From positions 8,037,695 through 8,101,694 of the forward strand of contig NC_065880.2 in NCBI RefSeq assembly GCF_932274485.2: DNA of 64,000 nucleotides. Reading direction: 5' to 3'. Positions 9,991-20,979 of this stretch are shown here, piece after piece. The notes below the pieces were generated by a model, which searched no databases, had not been told where the DNA came from, and saw nothing but the letters and a program-made list of their open reading frames with translations. Position 1 is the stretch's first letter; each line of letters begins with the position of its first letter. The stretch is from Patella vulgata. Lineage: Eukaryota > Mollusca > Gastropoda > Patellidae. The position numbers were made by a program, and so were the translations under genes.

Positions 9991-10160
9991 CTATATTACA
10001 CACTTAGGACGAAACTTCATCGACCCTCCCATTCCCTCCCCTGCCCTCCCCCATTAAATGTACACAGATAACAATAAAGTATTATAATCCCAGACAAAAC
10101 ACACTATATTACACACTTAGAACGATACTTCATCGACACCCCCACCCCCACAACCTCCCC
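9991..10160. repeat. Imperfect duplication, ~113-bp period
   Basis: CTATATTACACACTTAG followed by GACGAAACTTCATCGAC and a C-rich tract occurs at 9991 and, with changes, at 10104. Confidence 0.7.
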
Positions 10161-10388
10161 CAAAAGATTAAAAACAAAACATTTATAATTCAAACATTCT
10201 TGAGTAGTATCCTCTGAATAATTTATTCTGAAATTTTGGATTTTTTCATTTTTCATAAAAACCCTTAAATCATTAAATATAAATTAGAAAGCAAAAATGG
10301 ATGATTCAAGGGTCAGGTTTAGACCGTTGAGGAAAGGTGTAAGAAGGGACACGCCTTAACATGGAAGTTAATTTCATGACAAATAACA

Positions 10389-10528
10389 GGGAGAGAGAGA
10401 GAGAGAGAGAGGGGGGGAGGGGATAACATGCACTCGACACAGATTTGGTCATTTCGGGACTAACATATGGTTTATAGGGGTCTTTAGCAGTGGGAGGAAA
10501 CCGGAGGAACCGGAGCCCCCCTCCCCAC
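10389..10528 (-). mobile_element. SINE-A, 5'-truncated, 11-bp TSD
   Basis: (GA)n plus G run, body to GGAGGAACCGGAG and a C-rich end. GACAAATAACA flanks at 10378-10388 and 10529-10539. Confidence 0.88.
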
Positions 10529-10559
10529 GACAAATAACAAAAGTGAACCAAAATGAATG

Positions 10560-10840
10560 ACAAAAATGAAATAAGGTTTAACGTCCTTCTGTTCTGCTCC
10601 TATACTGGACTAATAAAGACGGGTATACGCCATACCGTGTGCTATGAGGGAGATTTTGCCTGGGCAGCGGCACTATGGCCAATTCTAACTGCCAAGGGTT
10701 CGTTTATGTGCGCGCCAGTGTATACACGGGACCTCGGGCTTTTCGTTTTCGTTCCATCCGAACGACTAGACAACTGTCCTTGTCATGCCCTCCGTCCGGC
10801 ACCACTGACAAGGGGAAACCGCGTCGGTAAATCCCAATGA
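10560..10840 (-). mobile_element. SINE-B, head missing
   Basis: From AATAAGGTTTAACGTCC through the central block to GACAAGGGGAAACCGCG. Several small deletions. Confidence 0.85.
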
Positions 10841-11081
10841 ATGACAAAGCGCATTTGTTGTGGAAAAAAAAAATTGAATTAGGATTCCGACAGTTAACTT
10901 TTGATTTTATCTTTCTCAATTTAATTGACTTTATCTGCACAAAACAGAAGTTTGGCGCCCCGTGTCTTGGTCAATTATTTTTGATAATAAAAATAAACTT
11001 ATTATATTTGTTATTTGTTGGCCACACCTCTTGTCCATATAGCAGGAATAAAATGTGTATGGCCGGTCGTTCGGATGTGAC

Positions 11082-11115
<34 letters not shown>

Positions 11116-11352
11116 GAGAGAGAGAGTTTAACGTTCACTCGACACAAGCTAGGTCATTTCGGGACAAACATGTGGTTTCGATTCCCCGTTTGTACGTGGC
11201 AAGGAGTAGGGTCCCCTGTCCAACCTCGTGGGTTTTCTCCCCCCCCCACTGCTAAAGACCCCTACGCGCAAGCGAATTATTGAAATAAAACTGACTAGTT
11301 GTGAGAGTCCCGAAATGACCTAGCTTGTGTCGATTGGACGTTAAAACCCATT
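11082..11352. mobile_element. SINE-A inverted pair
   Basis: A - strand 3' portion (GA tract 11082-11127, to ACATGTGGTTT) is joined to a + strand copy starting at the B box (CGATTCCCC) and running to its own ATTTCTCTCTC tail. The join makes a long imperfect hairpin. Confidence 0.8.
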
Positions 11353-11784
11353 TCTCTCTCGTACAGTATCAATGTTTTGCTTTATGTCTCGCGCTCGTCC
11401 ATTAAACCACGTGTAAATGTTTGAATCCCTTTCCTGGAGACTGAACTGGGTTTTAAACTGCGGTTGTTATCAAAGAAAAAAATCGAGCTTCACTGGTTCA
11501 ATTTAAATTTAAATAATACAAGTAAGGGGGTTCAACGATTGATTTCACATCTCTTATAAACCAGAATAACCCTCACCAACAACCATATTAAAACAGATAA
11601 TTAGGCGAACGGAGATAACCAAATTTATAGAGCTTTTAGAGATTTAACGGAACGAAACCAATCTAATCCATGGAAACGAATCTTTAATTTGGCATTAATT
11701 CGCTACTGAATAGCGGACCAGAGACATTAAAATCTGAAAGATAATTCATTGGATGATGTATTAAGGTTTATTTTATCGAACAGA
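11353..11784. other. AT-rich spacer
   Basis: Nothing recognised. Confidence 0.4.
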
Positions 11785-11945
11785 ACAGTTACGTTACTTA
11801 GAGTTCAAGATTCGAGTTGGTATAGGGCGGAAGGCTTTGTAAAGGACAACATGTAGTAATGTAGTAGTTCGGATGGGACGAAAAACCGCGGTCCCGTGTA
11901 CACATTGGCGTGCACGTAAAAGAACTCTTGGCAGTTTGAATTATA
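11785..11945 (+). repeat. Left copy of a ~160-bp duplication with SINE-B piece
   Basis: CAGTTACGTTACTTAGAG, then CAAGATTCGAGTTGG, leads into a SINE-B central fragment (GATGGGACGAAAAACCG, GTGCACGTAAAAGAACTC). The same order recurs at 12226-12386. SINE-A sits between the two copies. Confidence 0.75.
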
Positions 11946-11952
11946 TATCGAG

Positions 11953-12218
11953 AGAAAGGGGGCTTAACGTACACTCGACACAAACTAGGTCATTTCGGGA
12001 CTTACACAATGTTCAATTTTATTTCAATAATTCGCTTGCGCCTAGGGGGTCCTTAGCAGTGGGAGGAAAACAGAGGACCCGGGGAAATCCCACGAGGTTG
12101 GACAGGCGACTACTCCTTGTCACGTACAACCGGGAATCGAAACCACGCTAGTTGACTCAATGACAGACCTTATGATACAGCGAACACGTGCTAGCCATTC
12201 GGCCATCAAAACCCCCTT
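11953..12218 (-). mobile_element. SINE-A, full length, short TSD
   Basis: Short GAGA tail to head end GGCCATCAAAACCCCC. TATCGAG occurs on both sides (11946-11952, 12219-12225). Confidence 0.85.
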
Positions 12219-12225
12219 TATCGAG

Positions 12226-12386
12226 GTGAATAGTTACGTTACTTGGAATTCAAGATTCGAGTTGGTGTAGAGCGGAGGGCCTTATAAAGGACAACACATA
12301 CTAGCTCGGATGGAACGATAAACCCTGGTCCCGTGAACACATTGGCGTGCACGTAAAAGAACCCTTGAAAGTTTGAATTCTGTATA
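12226..12386 (+). repeat. Right copy of the ~160-bp duplication
   Basis: AGTTACGTTACTTGGAATTC through a SINE-B central fragment. Clearly similar but not identical to 11785-11945, so the duplication is not recent. Confidence 0.75.
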
Positions 12387-12627
12387 AGAGTAGGTAGTAA
12401 CCGCGACTCCCACATGCCTTAAAGGTCATACATTTGTATTATTTTATTAAATATGTAAGCACATTTAAGTAATAGATACAAATCCATGATTTATGGGCTG
12501 AGTTGAGGGAAGCATATATAGAATTATTATTTATTTATCTGTTAAAGGTACAGGAAGTTAACGGTGAGAAATTAATAGAATCCGATATAAACATTAAACG
12601 GCCGTTAGAATGGGTAGATTTGAATAT

Positions 12628-12631
<4 letters not shown>

Positions 12632-12667
<36 letters not shown>

Positions 12668-12672
12668 GAGAG
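12632..12672. repeat. (GA)n microsatellite
   Basis: About 41 bp of GA with one T interruption, without an attached SINE body. Possibly an orphaned SINE-A tail. Confidence 0.7.
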
Positions 12673-12712
12673 TGAGTAATCTTCGAATAAGTAGTAAAGG
12701 ATCCCCTAACCC

Positions 12713-12955
12713 GAGAAAGAGAGAGAGATATGGGGTTTAACGTCCAATCGACACAAACTGTGTCATTTCGGGATTAACATATGGTTCAGTTTTATTTGAA
12801 TAATTCGCTTGTACGTAGGGGTCTTTAGCAGTGGGAGGAAACCGGTGGGCCCGGAGAAATCTCACGAAGTTGGACCGGTAACCCCTTTTCACGTAACAGC
12901 GGCGAAACGAAACCACGCCACTTGACTCAATGACAGACCTTATGATCCAACCCTC
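12713..12955 (-). mobile_element. SINE-A, head partly lost
   Basis: GAGAGAGAGATATGGGG tail, body, and head to GACAGACCTTATGATCC. The A-box end is missing. Confidence 0.85.
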
Positions 12956-13618
12956 TATATTATTAATACTTAAATATATTTTCGGATACAAATTCCCGTG
13001 ATTGTGTATGATATTAATCTATATATTTAACCCCTCGTATGCTGTGATTTTTAGAACCATTTTAGGTGTCCAGTAATGATTTCAGTAACATGATCTAAAT
13101 CTATGTGCGAAATGTAAAATCTTGTGGAAACTCCCCTTTAAATGAAATGAAATTATTATTCGGGGTTGGAGGCTAAGTTAAATTCCTCATTTAATTCCCA
13201 AGGATTTGATAAAAGGGTCACGAGGCCGCACTGCATGGTGGATATTTTCATCAATGTTTGCAGATTAATGACATATAAATCTAATAAAGAGCTTTCAGGA
13301 AATACCCCTTTGAACTTTTAGATGGAGCGAAATTTAAATATCGAAATTGATTAACGGGCTTATCGACATTTTTGTTTTTGAATAGGAAAAGTTGTTTAAG
13401 TAATGAAAAAAAATTGCAATACCTGATAATTTTCTACAACAGTAAATGAGACGACAAGAAATGCCTTTTGGAGTGACGAATGCAACCGTGACGTTCATTT
13501 TGTTAACGATATTTGCTTTACATTGGTGGGTGACGGGTCTAAGTCACGTTTCGTAGATCATATGCATGTCATGGGTTCGATGGAAAACTTGTTCGTGATA
13601 AGGTGTTTTGTTATCAAA
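12956..13618. other. Unassigned spacer
   Basis: AT-rich DNA, no supported feature. Confidence 0.4.
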
Positions 13619-13830
13619 AATGACCAAGGGATCTTTTGCGTGCGCGCCAATGTATACACGGAACCTCGGTTGTTCGTCTTTTTCAGTATACGGTAGCTCA
13701 ATGACTATACAAGGTGGCTCAGCGAATCAGGCGTTGGTTCACTAACCAGAAGGCCCCGGGGTCGATCCCTGTGTTGTGTAGGAGCAGCGCGTATTCGTTC
13801 GAATGGGACTATAAATCGAGGCTCTGTGCC
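13619..13830. mobile_element. Old SINE-B pieces in opposite orientations
   Basis: 13619-13680 is a - strand central fragment (CCAAGGGATCTTTTGCGTG). 13709-13830 is a + strand tRNA-like head (GGTGGCTCAGCGAATCAGG, B box GGTCGATCCC) plus GAATGGGACTATAAATCGAGG. Confidence 0.6.
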
Positions 13831-13890
13831 GTATGTTAAACTATATGTAAGCGTTTATTTCGAGAAATTAATCGGAATTAAGTCCCGGTT

Positions 13891-14030
13891 AGTTGTTTTA
13901 GTTTTTGTTTTAAACCAGTTGTTTTCAATCAGTTGTTTTAAAACAGTTGTTTTCAAACAGTTGTTTTAAACCAGTTGTTTTCAAACAGTTGTTTTAAACC
14001 AGTTGTTTTCAATCAGTTGTTTTAAAGATT
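13891..14030. repeat. 14/28-bp minisatellite
   Basis: AGTTGTTTTAAACC alternates with AGTTGTTTTCAAAC for about ten units, giving a 28-bp higher-order period. Confidence 0.9.
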
Positions 14031-14654
14031 TGTTTCCGCGTACAAACTGGGGGATTTAATGGTATATATGGACTACAAACATATTCAAACTAATTAATTT
14101 GTCATAATTTTGCTTCAAATCCCTCTCAAACATTGTAATTGCGTAGGAATGTCCTGCTATAAACATTCGATCAAACCAGGTCACGTTCACGTCACGTGAC
14201 TTACCTCTCCTGGAAGTCAGAGGAGAATTCATTGCATACATAAGACGATATTGTCTTTTATCGCTTACTATTTATTACAAATATCGAATCCTAATTAAAT
14301 TCTAGGATTATCCACTACCCGCGTCTTTTTCCGTCATTTTTATCTCAGAAAGTGTTGTACGTCTAACTCTTCATAAAGTTTATCAACTTGTACATCAAGC
14401 GCTCAATATTCGCGTGTGACCTTTGACATCACGCGTGCAGAAATTCCTAATCGTCGGGCTGTTGATTAGGGGAACCCTTAGATTTTTGTCCTGTGTACGC
14501 TCCATGAGTGTTTTTCGGGGAATCCAATAATTTTCTAGTAAGATTGGATATCTCTACTTTCGATATATACCAAAATTACCATATTTTTATTGGAAATAAC
14601 CACCCGATAAATACTTTTCCTGTGAGCCCATCTTTAAACCAGTTGTTGAATCAT
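14031..14654. other. Unassigned spacer
   Basis: No repeat or gene supported. It contains one TCACGTGAC palindrome near 14193. Confidence 0.4.
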
Positions 14655-14828
14655 ATATAAATAATGTTTAGAATACTATATAACTAATGCTTAGAATACT
14701 ATATAACCAATGATTAAAATACTATATAACTAATGTTTAGTATACTATATAACTAATGTTTAGAATACTATGTACATAATGCTTAGCATACTCTATAACT
14801 AATGCGTAGAATACTATATAACTAATGG
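14655..14828. repeat. 23-bp minisatellite
   Basis: The unit ACTAATGCTTAGAATAC plus TATATA repeats about 7.5 times with point differences. Confidence 0.9.
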
Positions 14829-15561
14829 TTTGTACAAGGAACCGGTTCCATACACTTGATAACCATCTTCGTCATGTTCAATGTACCATCGACACGTTGG
14901 TTCTTTGGACAATTGCGCATCAATTGATATACGTCGATTTGCGACAATGTTTTCACGTATTAAACAGTTACGGGTCGATTGCAGAACGAAAGTCCACCGT
15001 TCTCAGTCTGATTAATTCGCTAAAATAAGATGTGCACGCTATAATAAAATCTCAGGGATGCAATGCGCCACTTAATCACGCCATGTGACACGTTTGACGC
15101 ATGTGCCGGAGGCTGGCCATTCCTAGTTTATGTCGGGTGTTGAACACAAAATCCTGTGTACTGTCTATTTCAGATGAAGGCAAGACAGCTCGCCACTTCC
15201 AAAACAAATAAAAACAGTTGGGACTTAATTAACTCAACAAGGAAGTCTGGCCAGTTTAATGGCTGGAAACTGGGGGTAACTATATTCTTGCCAAAGGTTA
15301 ATTTGAAGAGTTTTGTTCTGGAGACGATAAAAGCTGTATTGTGTTGGTTAATGATGTAAGTGGTATAAGTAGGTGATGCGTCTGTCAGTCGGTGTTGATA
15401 GATGGGCGTCTACAAGGCGCAGATAAAACCAGATTCCATTTGATACCGGAAGTCGCCATTATTACTTTCCGGGTTTATTTTATATAGACGTGGACTACCA
15501 GACGCAAGAATAGACCAGTTGGAAAAGTGTCAGGCTCCAGGTTTTCTTGGCCAGATACTCT
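14829..15561. other. Unassigned spacer
   Basis: Two open frames of 67 codons (14825-15028 and 15156-15359, +) have no motif and no gene context. Confidence 0.35.
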
Positions 15562-15812
15562 CGAAATGAAATGAAATGGGGTTTAACGTCCTGCTGTTCT
15601 GCTCCTATACTGGGCTAATGAAGACGGGCATACGCCATACAGTGTGCTATGAGGGAAATTTTGCCCGGACAGCGGCACTACGGCCTACTCTTATATCGAA
15701 TTCCATGTGCCAAGGGATCTTTTACGTGTAAACGTTGGTGTGCATGTAAAGAGATAGTAGGCAGAAAATGTCCCTCATAGCACACTGCATGGCGTATATG
15801 CCCGTCCACATT
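15562..15812. mobile_element. SINE-B inverted pair
   Basis: 15562-15738 is a - strand SINE-B 3' half (AAATGAAATGGGGTTTAACG to GGGATCTTTTACGTG). 15740-15812 is a + strand piece (AAATGTCCCTCATAGCACAC, GGCGTATATGCCCGTC). Confidence 0.75.
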
Positions 15813-16265
15813 CATTCGGCAAACCTCGGTATGTTCCAGTGCCCTACATCTAACCTCGGCTGTATGACGGTAAGTGGTATTCAGCTACACCCATACAATT
15901 GTGATGCGGCTACAGGTACATTTATTAGGAAAACTTGCCGCTTTTAGAAAGAAGTTCTCAAAATGGCGTCGTTCGAAGATTGAGTAGAGTTTTCATTGCA
16001 AAGTTGTCCTTTGTTTAAAGAAAATGGTATAAACTTGAAAAGAAAAACAGCATCAGAATCAGAAGTTTAAAGCTTTGCGCGGTTTCTTGAGATAAGACAT
16101 TCTTCACAGGTGTCTTCATGGCCGCCGCCATGTTTAATCCGGGAACTTGACAGTAGTTCCAATGGCGGAATTCATCATACAGTCGAGGTTAGATGTAAGT
16201 TACAGTAGTCTGCCGAGGTTTGCCGAATGCGTCTTCATTAATATAGCTCAGTTGTTGCAGAAAGG
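15813..16265. other. Unassigned spacer
   Basis: About 15820-15870 (TTCGGCAAACCTCGG, CTAACCTCGACT-like) reappears inverted near 16180-16235 (GTCGAGGTTAGATGTAAG, GAGGTTTGCCGAATG). The stretch between may be a small TIR element. Not resolved further. Confidence 0.4.
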
Positions 16266-16625
16266 AAAGAAATGAAATGAGTTTTAACGTCCTACTGTTC
16301 TGCTCCGAACTGGGCTAATGAAGACTTGCATGCGCTATATAGTGTGCTATGATGGAAATTTTGCCCTGACAGCGGTACTAAGGCCTACTCTTATATCGAA
16401 TTCCAACTGTCAAGGGATCTTTTACGTGCTCGCCAATGTGTACACAGGACCTCGATTCTTCGTTACATCCGAATGACTAGACAGCTGTCCTTGTCCGGCC
16501 CTCCGTCCTGAATCACTGACAAGGGGAACCACGCCGGAACTTTCTCGGCCAATGCAGGGATCGACCACCCGACCTCCAGGCTAGCGAGCAGAAATGAAAG
16601 ACGTTCAATCCCATTTCATTTCATT
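16266..16625 (-). mobile_element. SINE-B, nearly complete
   Basis: GAAATGAAATGAGTTTTAACG to CTCCAGGCTAGCGAGCAG (anticodon-arm region). A second stray tail (GACGTTCAATCCCATTTC) follows. Confidence 0.88.
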
Positions 16626-17110
16626 GTGTTACTGTGAATAGTACTCCCAGGCAAATGTGTGAGGTGGCTGGATAATCCTGTCTGTAATACTTATCACGAA
16701 GTCTGTGAGTGTTTTTATTGTGTTTTTGTCGTCGAGTTTTACAAGACAGTTTGAACGACTCTTCAACTAAAAGCTTTCTGGTTGGAATTAGCGCCATTGT
16801 CCACCCCGTCATCTTCAGTTGTCAGATAAGATGCAATAATGAGCTATTCCATCTTGTTACGTTCATTCTTCATATATAAAAACTTCAAATACTTTCCTCC
16901 TTTTATTGCTAAAGGTCAACGTGAACAGTCAGTGTTGTTGATGGTGTTTTTGTGGACGTGTCTCAACGAATGGCTTCGCAATTAGTCAAACTTTCCAGCC
17001 GTGGAACAAACAAATATCCAATTTGCAAAATAACACACGTCCTGTTTCTGTCTTGACCTTCAGCATGCTTTTATAGTTCTCCATGCGTCCACGGTGGCTC
17101 AGTGAATAAG
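16626..17110. other. Unassigned spacer
   Basis: Nothing recognised apart from a short GTGGCTCAGTGAATAAG near 17094, which may be a SINE-B head start. Confidence 0.4.
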
Positions 17111-17960
17111 TGAAATGAAATGAAATGAAATGGAGTTTAACGTCCTACTGTTCTGCTCCTAACCTGGGCTAATGAAGACGGGCATACGCCATACAGTGTG
17201 CTATGAGGTAAATTTTGCCCGGGCAGCGGCACTATCGCCTACTCTTATATCGAATTCCAACTGCCAAGGGATCTTTTACGTGCATTCCAATGTATACACG
17301 GGACCTCGGTTTTTCGTCTCATCCGAAGGACTAGACAGCTGTCCTTGTCAGGCCCTCCGTTTGGAATAATGAAGACAGGCATACGCCATTTAGTGTGGAT
17401 CCCTGCATTGGCCGAGAAAGTTCATCGGGATTTTCCGACGTGGTTTCCTCTTGTCAGCGGGGCCGGCGATCGGCCTGATAAGGACAGCTATCTAGTCGTT
17501 CGGATGGGACAAAAAGACGAGGTCCTATGTATGCATTGACGTGTACGTAAAAGATCCCCTGGCAGTGGGAATTCGATATAAGAGTAGGCCATTGTGCCGC
17601 TGCCCTGTATGTCGTATGCCCGACTTCACTGGACCAGACGGAGCAGAACAGTAGGAAGTTAAACTCCATGTGGGAAATTTTGCCCGGACAGCAGCCTACT
17701 CGTAACTTGAATGCCAAGAGTTCTTTTATGTGCAAGCCAATGTGTACACGGGAGCTCGGCTTCACGTTCCATTTGAAAAAGACTATACGTTGCACCTGTC
17801 AACACAGGGATCGAACACGAGATCTCCTGGTTAGCAAGCCAACGTCCTACTAACTGAACTACCGTGGCTCACAACCAGGAGATCCCTGGTTTTATTTGCA
17901 ACTTGGGTTTCCTTTGTCAGTAGAGAGGGGCGGACTGCCTGGCACGGAACAGTGTCAAAT
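17111..17960. mobile_element. Cluster of SINE-B copies in alternating orientation
   Basis: 17111-17368 is - (tail to GGCCCTCCG). 17394-17669 is + (from B box GGATCCCTGCATTGG to GAAGTTAAACTCCA). 17669-17872 is - and ends with a complete tRNA head (reverse of GTGAGCCACGGTAG). 17875-17960 holds further degraded SINE-B sequence. The cluster is largely self-complementary. Confidence 0.8.
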
Positions 17961-18334
17961 CGTTGAAATGGAACGACCCCCCCCCCCCCCCAAAAAAAAA
18001 CCAAAAAAAAAACCAAAACAAAACAAAACAAACAAAAGCCGCATTGACACCTGCATTTATGAGTAGAACGTAGCAAAACTGTCTACGCCGTATAGGGCTT
18101 ATTCGGCAGTTTGGGTAAATAATCTGAAATATCAGACTTCGAGATAGAATTAAAATTAGGAGGTCGAAGTATGTATGGATATAAAAAATGTCAAAACCAG
18201 TTTTCTGGAATTTCAAAGTTATTTGATCGAATCTAAGGATAGCCACCAAATTTTGGATTCTCAGGATAACCGTCACCCCATCGAATTTCGGGACATGGCC
18301 AAATCCACCGCACCCCACCAATTTTTCGAATATA
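17961..18334. other. Spacer with homopolymer and A/C-rich tract
   Basis: A run of 13 C and (CAAAA)n-like sequence at 17978-18030, then unassigned sequence. The long - strand open frames here run through homopolymers and are not credible. Confidence 0.4.
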
Positions 18335-18402
18335 AATGAAATGAAATGAAATGGGGTTTAACGTCCTACTGTTCTGCTCCGAACTGCGCTAATGAAGACG
18401 GA
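18335..18402 (-). mobile_element. SINE-B 3' end only
   Basis: ATGAAATGGGGTTTAACG to GCTAATGAAGACGGAC, about 65 bp, strongly 5'-truncated. Confidence 0.8.
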
Positions 18403-18736
18403 CGATATGTTCCCACCCCACCACTTCCCCGTCATATCCCCTGATTTGGTTTTCAACCGGAACCAAGAAGTACTTTTCTTATTCTGTTTTTTTTAAATAA
18501 TCAAACAATTTGTGTCCGGTTTTGAATTGGACTTAAACAATGTAAGCCATGACATGACAAAACATAAGATAACGTACACAAAGGTCAATGTAGTTCAAAA
18601 GTGCAAAGTTGCAAATACATGATGTAACAGGTGTCTGGGATCTTTTGGGACCATTGTGTATGCTATTCCTGTAGTAAAAGTTCAAATTTAACAACTATGT
18701 AATGTATGTATCCATTACTCCTTTGAAGATTTATGA
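18403..18736. other. Unassigned spacer
   Basis: Nothing recognised. Confidence 0.4.
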
Positions 18737-19046
18737 GAGTGGGGGTGGGAGCGGATGGCGGAATGGTTAGCACGTGCGTATCGTAAGGTCTGTCATTAAG
18801 TCAACTGGCGTGGTTTCGATTCTCCGGTTGTACGTGACAAGGAGTAGGGTCGCCTGTTCAACGTCGTGGGTTCTCTCCTGGTCCTTCGGTTTCCTCCGAT
18901 TGCTAAAGACCCTAAGCGCAAGCGAATTATTGAAATTGGGTTTGATCATGTGTTAGTCCCGAAATGACCTTGTTTGTATCGAATGGACGTTAAATACTCT
19001 CTCCCTCTCTCTCTCCCTCTCGCTCTCTCTCTCTCTCTCTCTCTCA
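18737..19046 (+). mobile_element. SINE-A, full length
   Basis: GGAGCGGATGGCGGAATGG head, B box GGTTTCGATTCTCC, central block, tail GGACGTTAAATACTCTC and (CT)n. Confidence 0.9.
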
Positions 19047-19600
19047 TTAGCCGGGTTTCTTAGAAACAGTAGGACATTATACACTACACTCAACCATAAT
19101 ACCCCCCACATCCACACGCACACACAAAGGAAAACATTTAAAATCGCACGTTTCGTATCGACCCCTGAAACCCAACATATCATTATGCCCTTTTGGAATG
19201 ACCACCTCCGTCCCACCTAGGCGAAACCCATGACCCGCCCTGTTAAAAGTGCAAAAATAAAAATCACAAATACTCACGTTCTAAGACAGAAAAAAAATGG
19301 TAATCGTTCTACTTATTACGAAAACAAATAAAGGGCAGACTTTTCTCACCCTACCACCCTCTACTGTATTCTTTTAAAGCAATATCACTCCCTATGAATA
19401 ACTGTTATGTTAATCCTTTTAGCATTTAACTTTCAACGACACGTTCTGCAGTCACGTGGTACATTGAAATAAATTCAAACGATGGTCAGTATTGTAATAG
19501 AACAAGGTCGATATATTTTTTTACTAAATGATTTCATTATAGTGCATTTTTGTGAGCTTCCGCATGTTTTCGGTTATTTCCGTGTACCGCATGTCGGCTT
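19047..19600. other. Upstream region of the secreted-protein gene
   Basis: No recognised repeat. If the gene model at 19614-21361 is right, this is its proximal upstream sequence. It contains GTCACGTGG near 19452. Confidence 0.4.
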
Positions 19601-19613
19601 TGATGTTGTTTAG

Positions 19614-19621
19614 TATATAAA
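19614..19621 (+). promoter_or_regulatory. TATA box of the secreted-protein gene
   Basis: TATATAAA stands about 30 bp upstream of a plausible start region (around 19645) and about 80 bp upstream of a consensus splice donor. Its position relative to the ATG-bearing exon at 20980 fits a TATA promoter with a short non-coding first exon. Confidence 0.6.
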
Positions 19622-19644
19622 CATTACTGGTGTGTAGAAAGAAT

Positions 19645-19701
19645 AGTAGCAATATTTAACCAATATTTTTGTCTGAATCTCTGCTGTGGATACAGAATAA
19701 G
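19645..19701 (+). other. Predicted 5'UTR exon 1
   Basis: Starting about 25-30 bp after the TATA box, the sequence runs without ATG to ACAGAATAAG and then GTAAGA, a good donor at 19702. It would be spliced to the ATG exon at 20980, giving a 1278-bp intron. The exact start site is inferred. Confidence 0.5.
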
Positions 19702-19796
19702 GTAAGACTGTAGCCTATCTAGATCTAAATTATCCCAGGCGTGTTATTCCCCGAGTATAGTATGGCGCTGGCTTCCTAACCAGCAGTCCCTGAGTC

Positions 19797-20008
19797 CGAT
19801 CGTCCACTTGACAGAAACTAGGTCATTTTGGGACTAACATATGGTTTGATTTTATTTCAATAATTTAAATGCGAGTAAGAGTCGGAGGAGACCGGAGGAC
19901 CCGGTGAAACACACGAGGGTGGACACGTACAGCCGGGGAATTGAAACCACGCTACTTGACTCAATGATAGACCTTATGGTGCAACGCACACGGATTAACC
20001 ATTCAGCC

Positions 20009-20039
<31 letters not shown>

Positions 20040-20046
20040 GAGAGAG
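19797..20046 (-). mobile_element. SINE-A inside intron 1, plus (GA)n
   Basis: CGTCCACTTGACAGAAACTAGG through a shortened central block to head end CCATTCAGCCA at 20008. A (GA)n tract follows at 20009-20046 on the head side, probably from another copy. Confidence 0.8.
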
Positions 20047-20415
20047 CATTCCTCTAACAGAATAAGGTTAAAAGATTATACCCAATTCTAAATTATCACA
20101 TGTTGACAATTTCCCAGCAGTCGTCAGTTGTGCCGGCGTTCGAAATCCAAGAACAATCGACATAAATTTTCCGGGGTTTAAATCCGGGCGTGTCCTGAGT
20201 AGAGTCCCCTGTGTCGCCCGTCGTTCTATTGGAAAAAATACAAAGTTCACATTGGTGTGCATCAAAACGCAACCTGGACGGACTGAATTCATGGAATGGC
20301 AGACAGAAAAGCCGCTGTCTTAACAAAAAGCTCAATAAAACTTTGCGGTGGGGTATATCTGCACTTACTCTTTCTAAAACATCTGCTAACACTTCTTACA
20401 GTTACACTCCAATCT

Positions 20416-20565
20416 CGAGGGATTTCTCCGGGTCCTCCGGTTTCCTACCACTGGCGTGATTGAGATTTCCCGGTTGTACGTGGCAAGGAGTAGGGTCACC
20501 TGTCCAACCTCGTGTGATTCCTCCGGTTCCTCCGCCCCCCTCCCCACTGCTAAAGACCCCTTGCT
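20416..20565 (+). mobile_element. Rearranged SINE-A pieces
   Basis: Two central blocks (GATTTCTCCGGGTCCTCC and GATTCCTCCGGTTCCTCC) surround a B-box-like GAGATTTCCCGGTTGTACG, ending CACTGCTAAAGACCCC. Scrambled copy. Confidence 0.7.
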
Positions 20566-20584
20566 ATGTACTAGTTCTGTGACT

Positions 20585-20949
20585 CCATCAGATTAAAATA
20601 CAGATCTATATTTCTTTTTTTTTATACTTTCCATGGTCTCTACTACATGAAGATCTGGCCGGTTGTCGTTGAAGGTCGCGTCAGGGGTCGTACGAGCGAC
20701 TTTTGACCCTATGACGCCAGACATTGATTAACCATTTGATGTTTCTGGTGGATTACCCACACTTCCGTGCACCTTACGCCAAAACGTCGCGGTAACAGAC
20801 CGTTTCATTGTCTAATCCCTCACATCATCCAGAACACCCGTTGGCGTTATATAACAACTCTTCGAGACCCTAGTCTAGTAAAGATAAGTAAAACGAAATT
20901 CTGAACTAAAAAAACGAAATTAAATCGGGTCTGTGTTTTAATCAGATTG
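20585..20949 (-). mobile_element. MITE-C copy 3, abutting the splice acceptor
   Basis: Inverted relative to copies 1 and 2: left end CCATCAGATTAAAATACAG, right end TTTTAATCAGATTG. Ends 30 bp before the ATG. No flanking 9-bp duplication is preserved. Confidence 0.85.
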
Positions 20950-20979
20950 GATATATATATATATATTTGTTTCTTTCAG

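Noticed and set aside
17917-18321. 134-codon minus-strand frame with a FWFFFWFFFGGGGG run
   Set aside because: Driven by C and A homopolymers; no signal peptide or domain.
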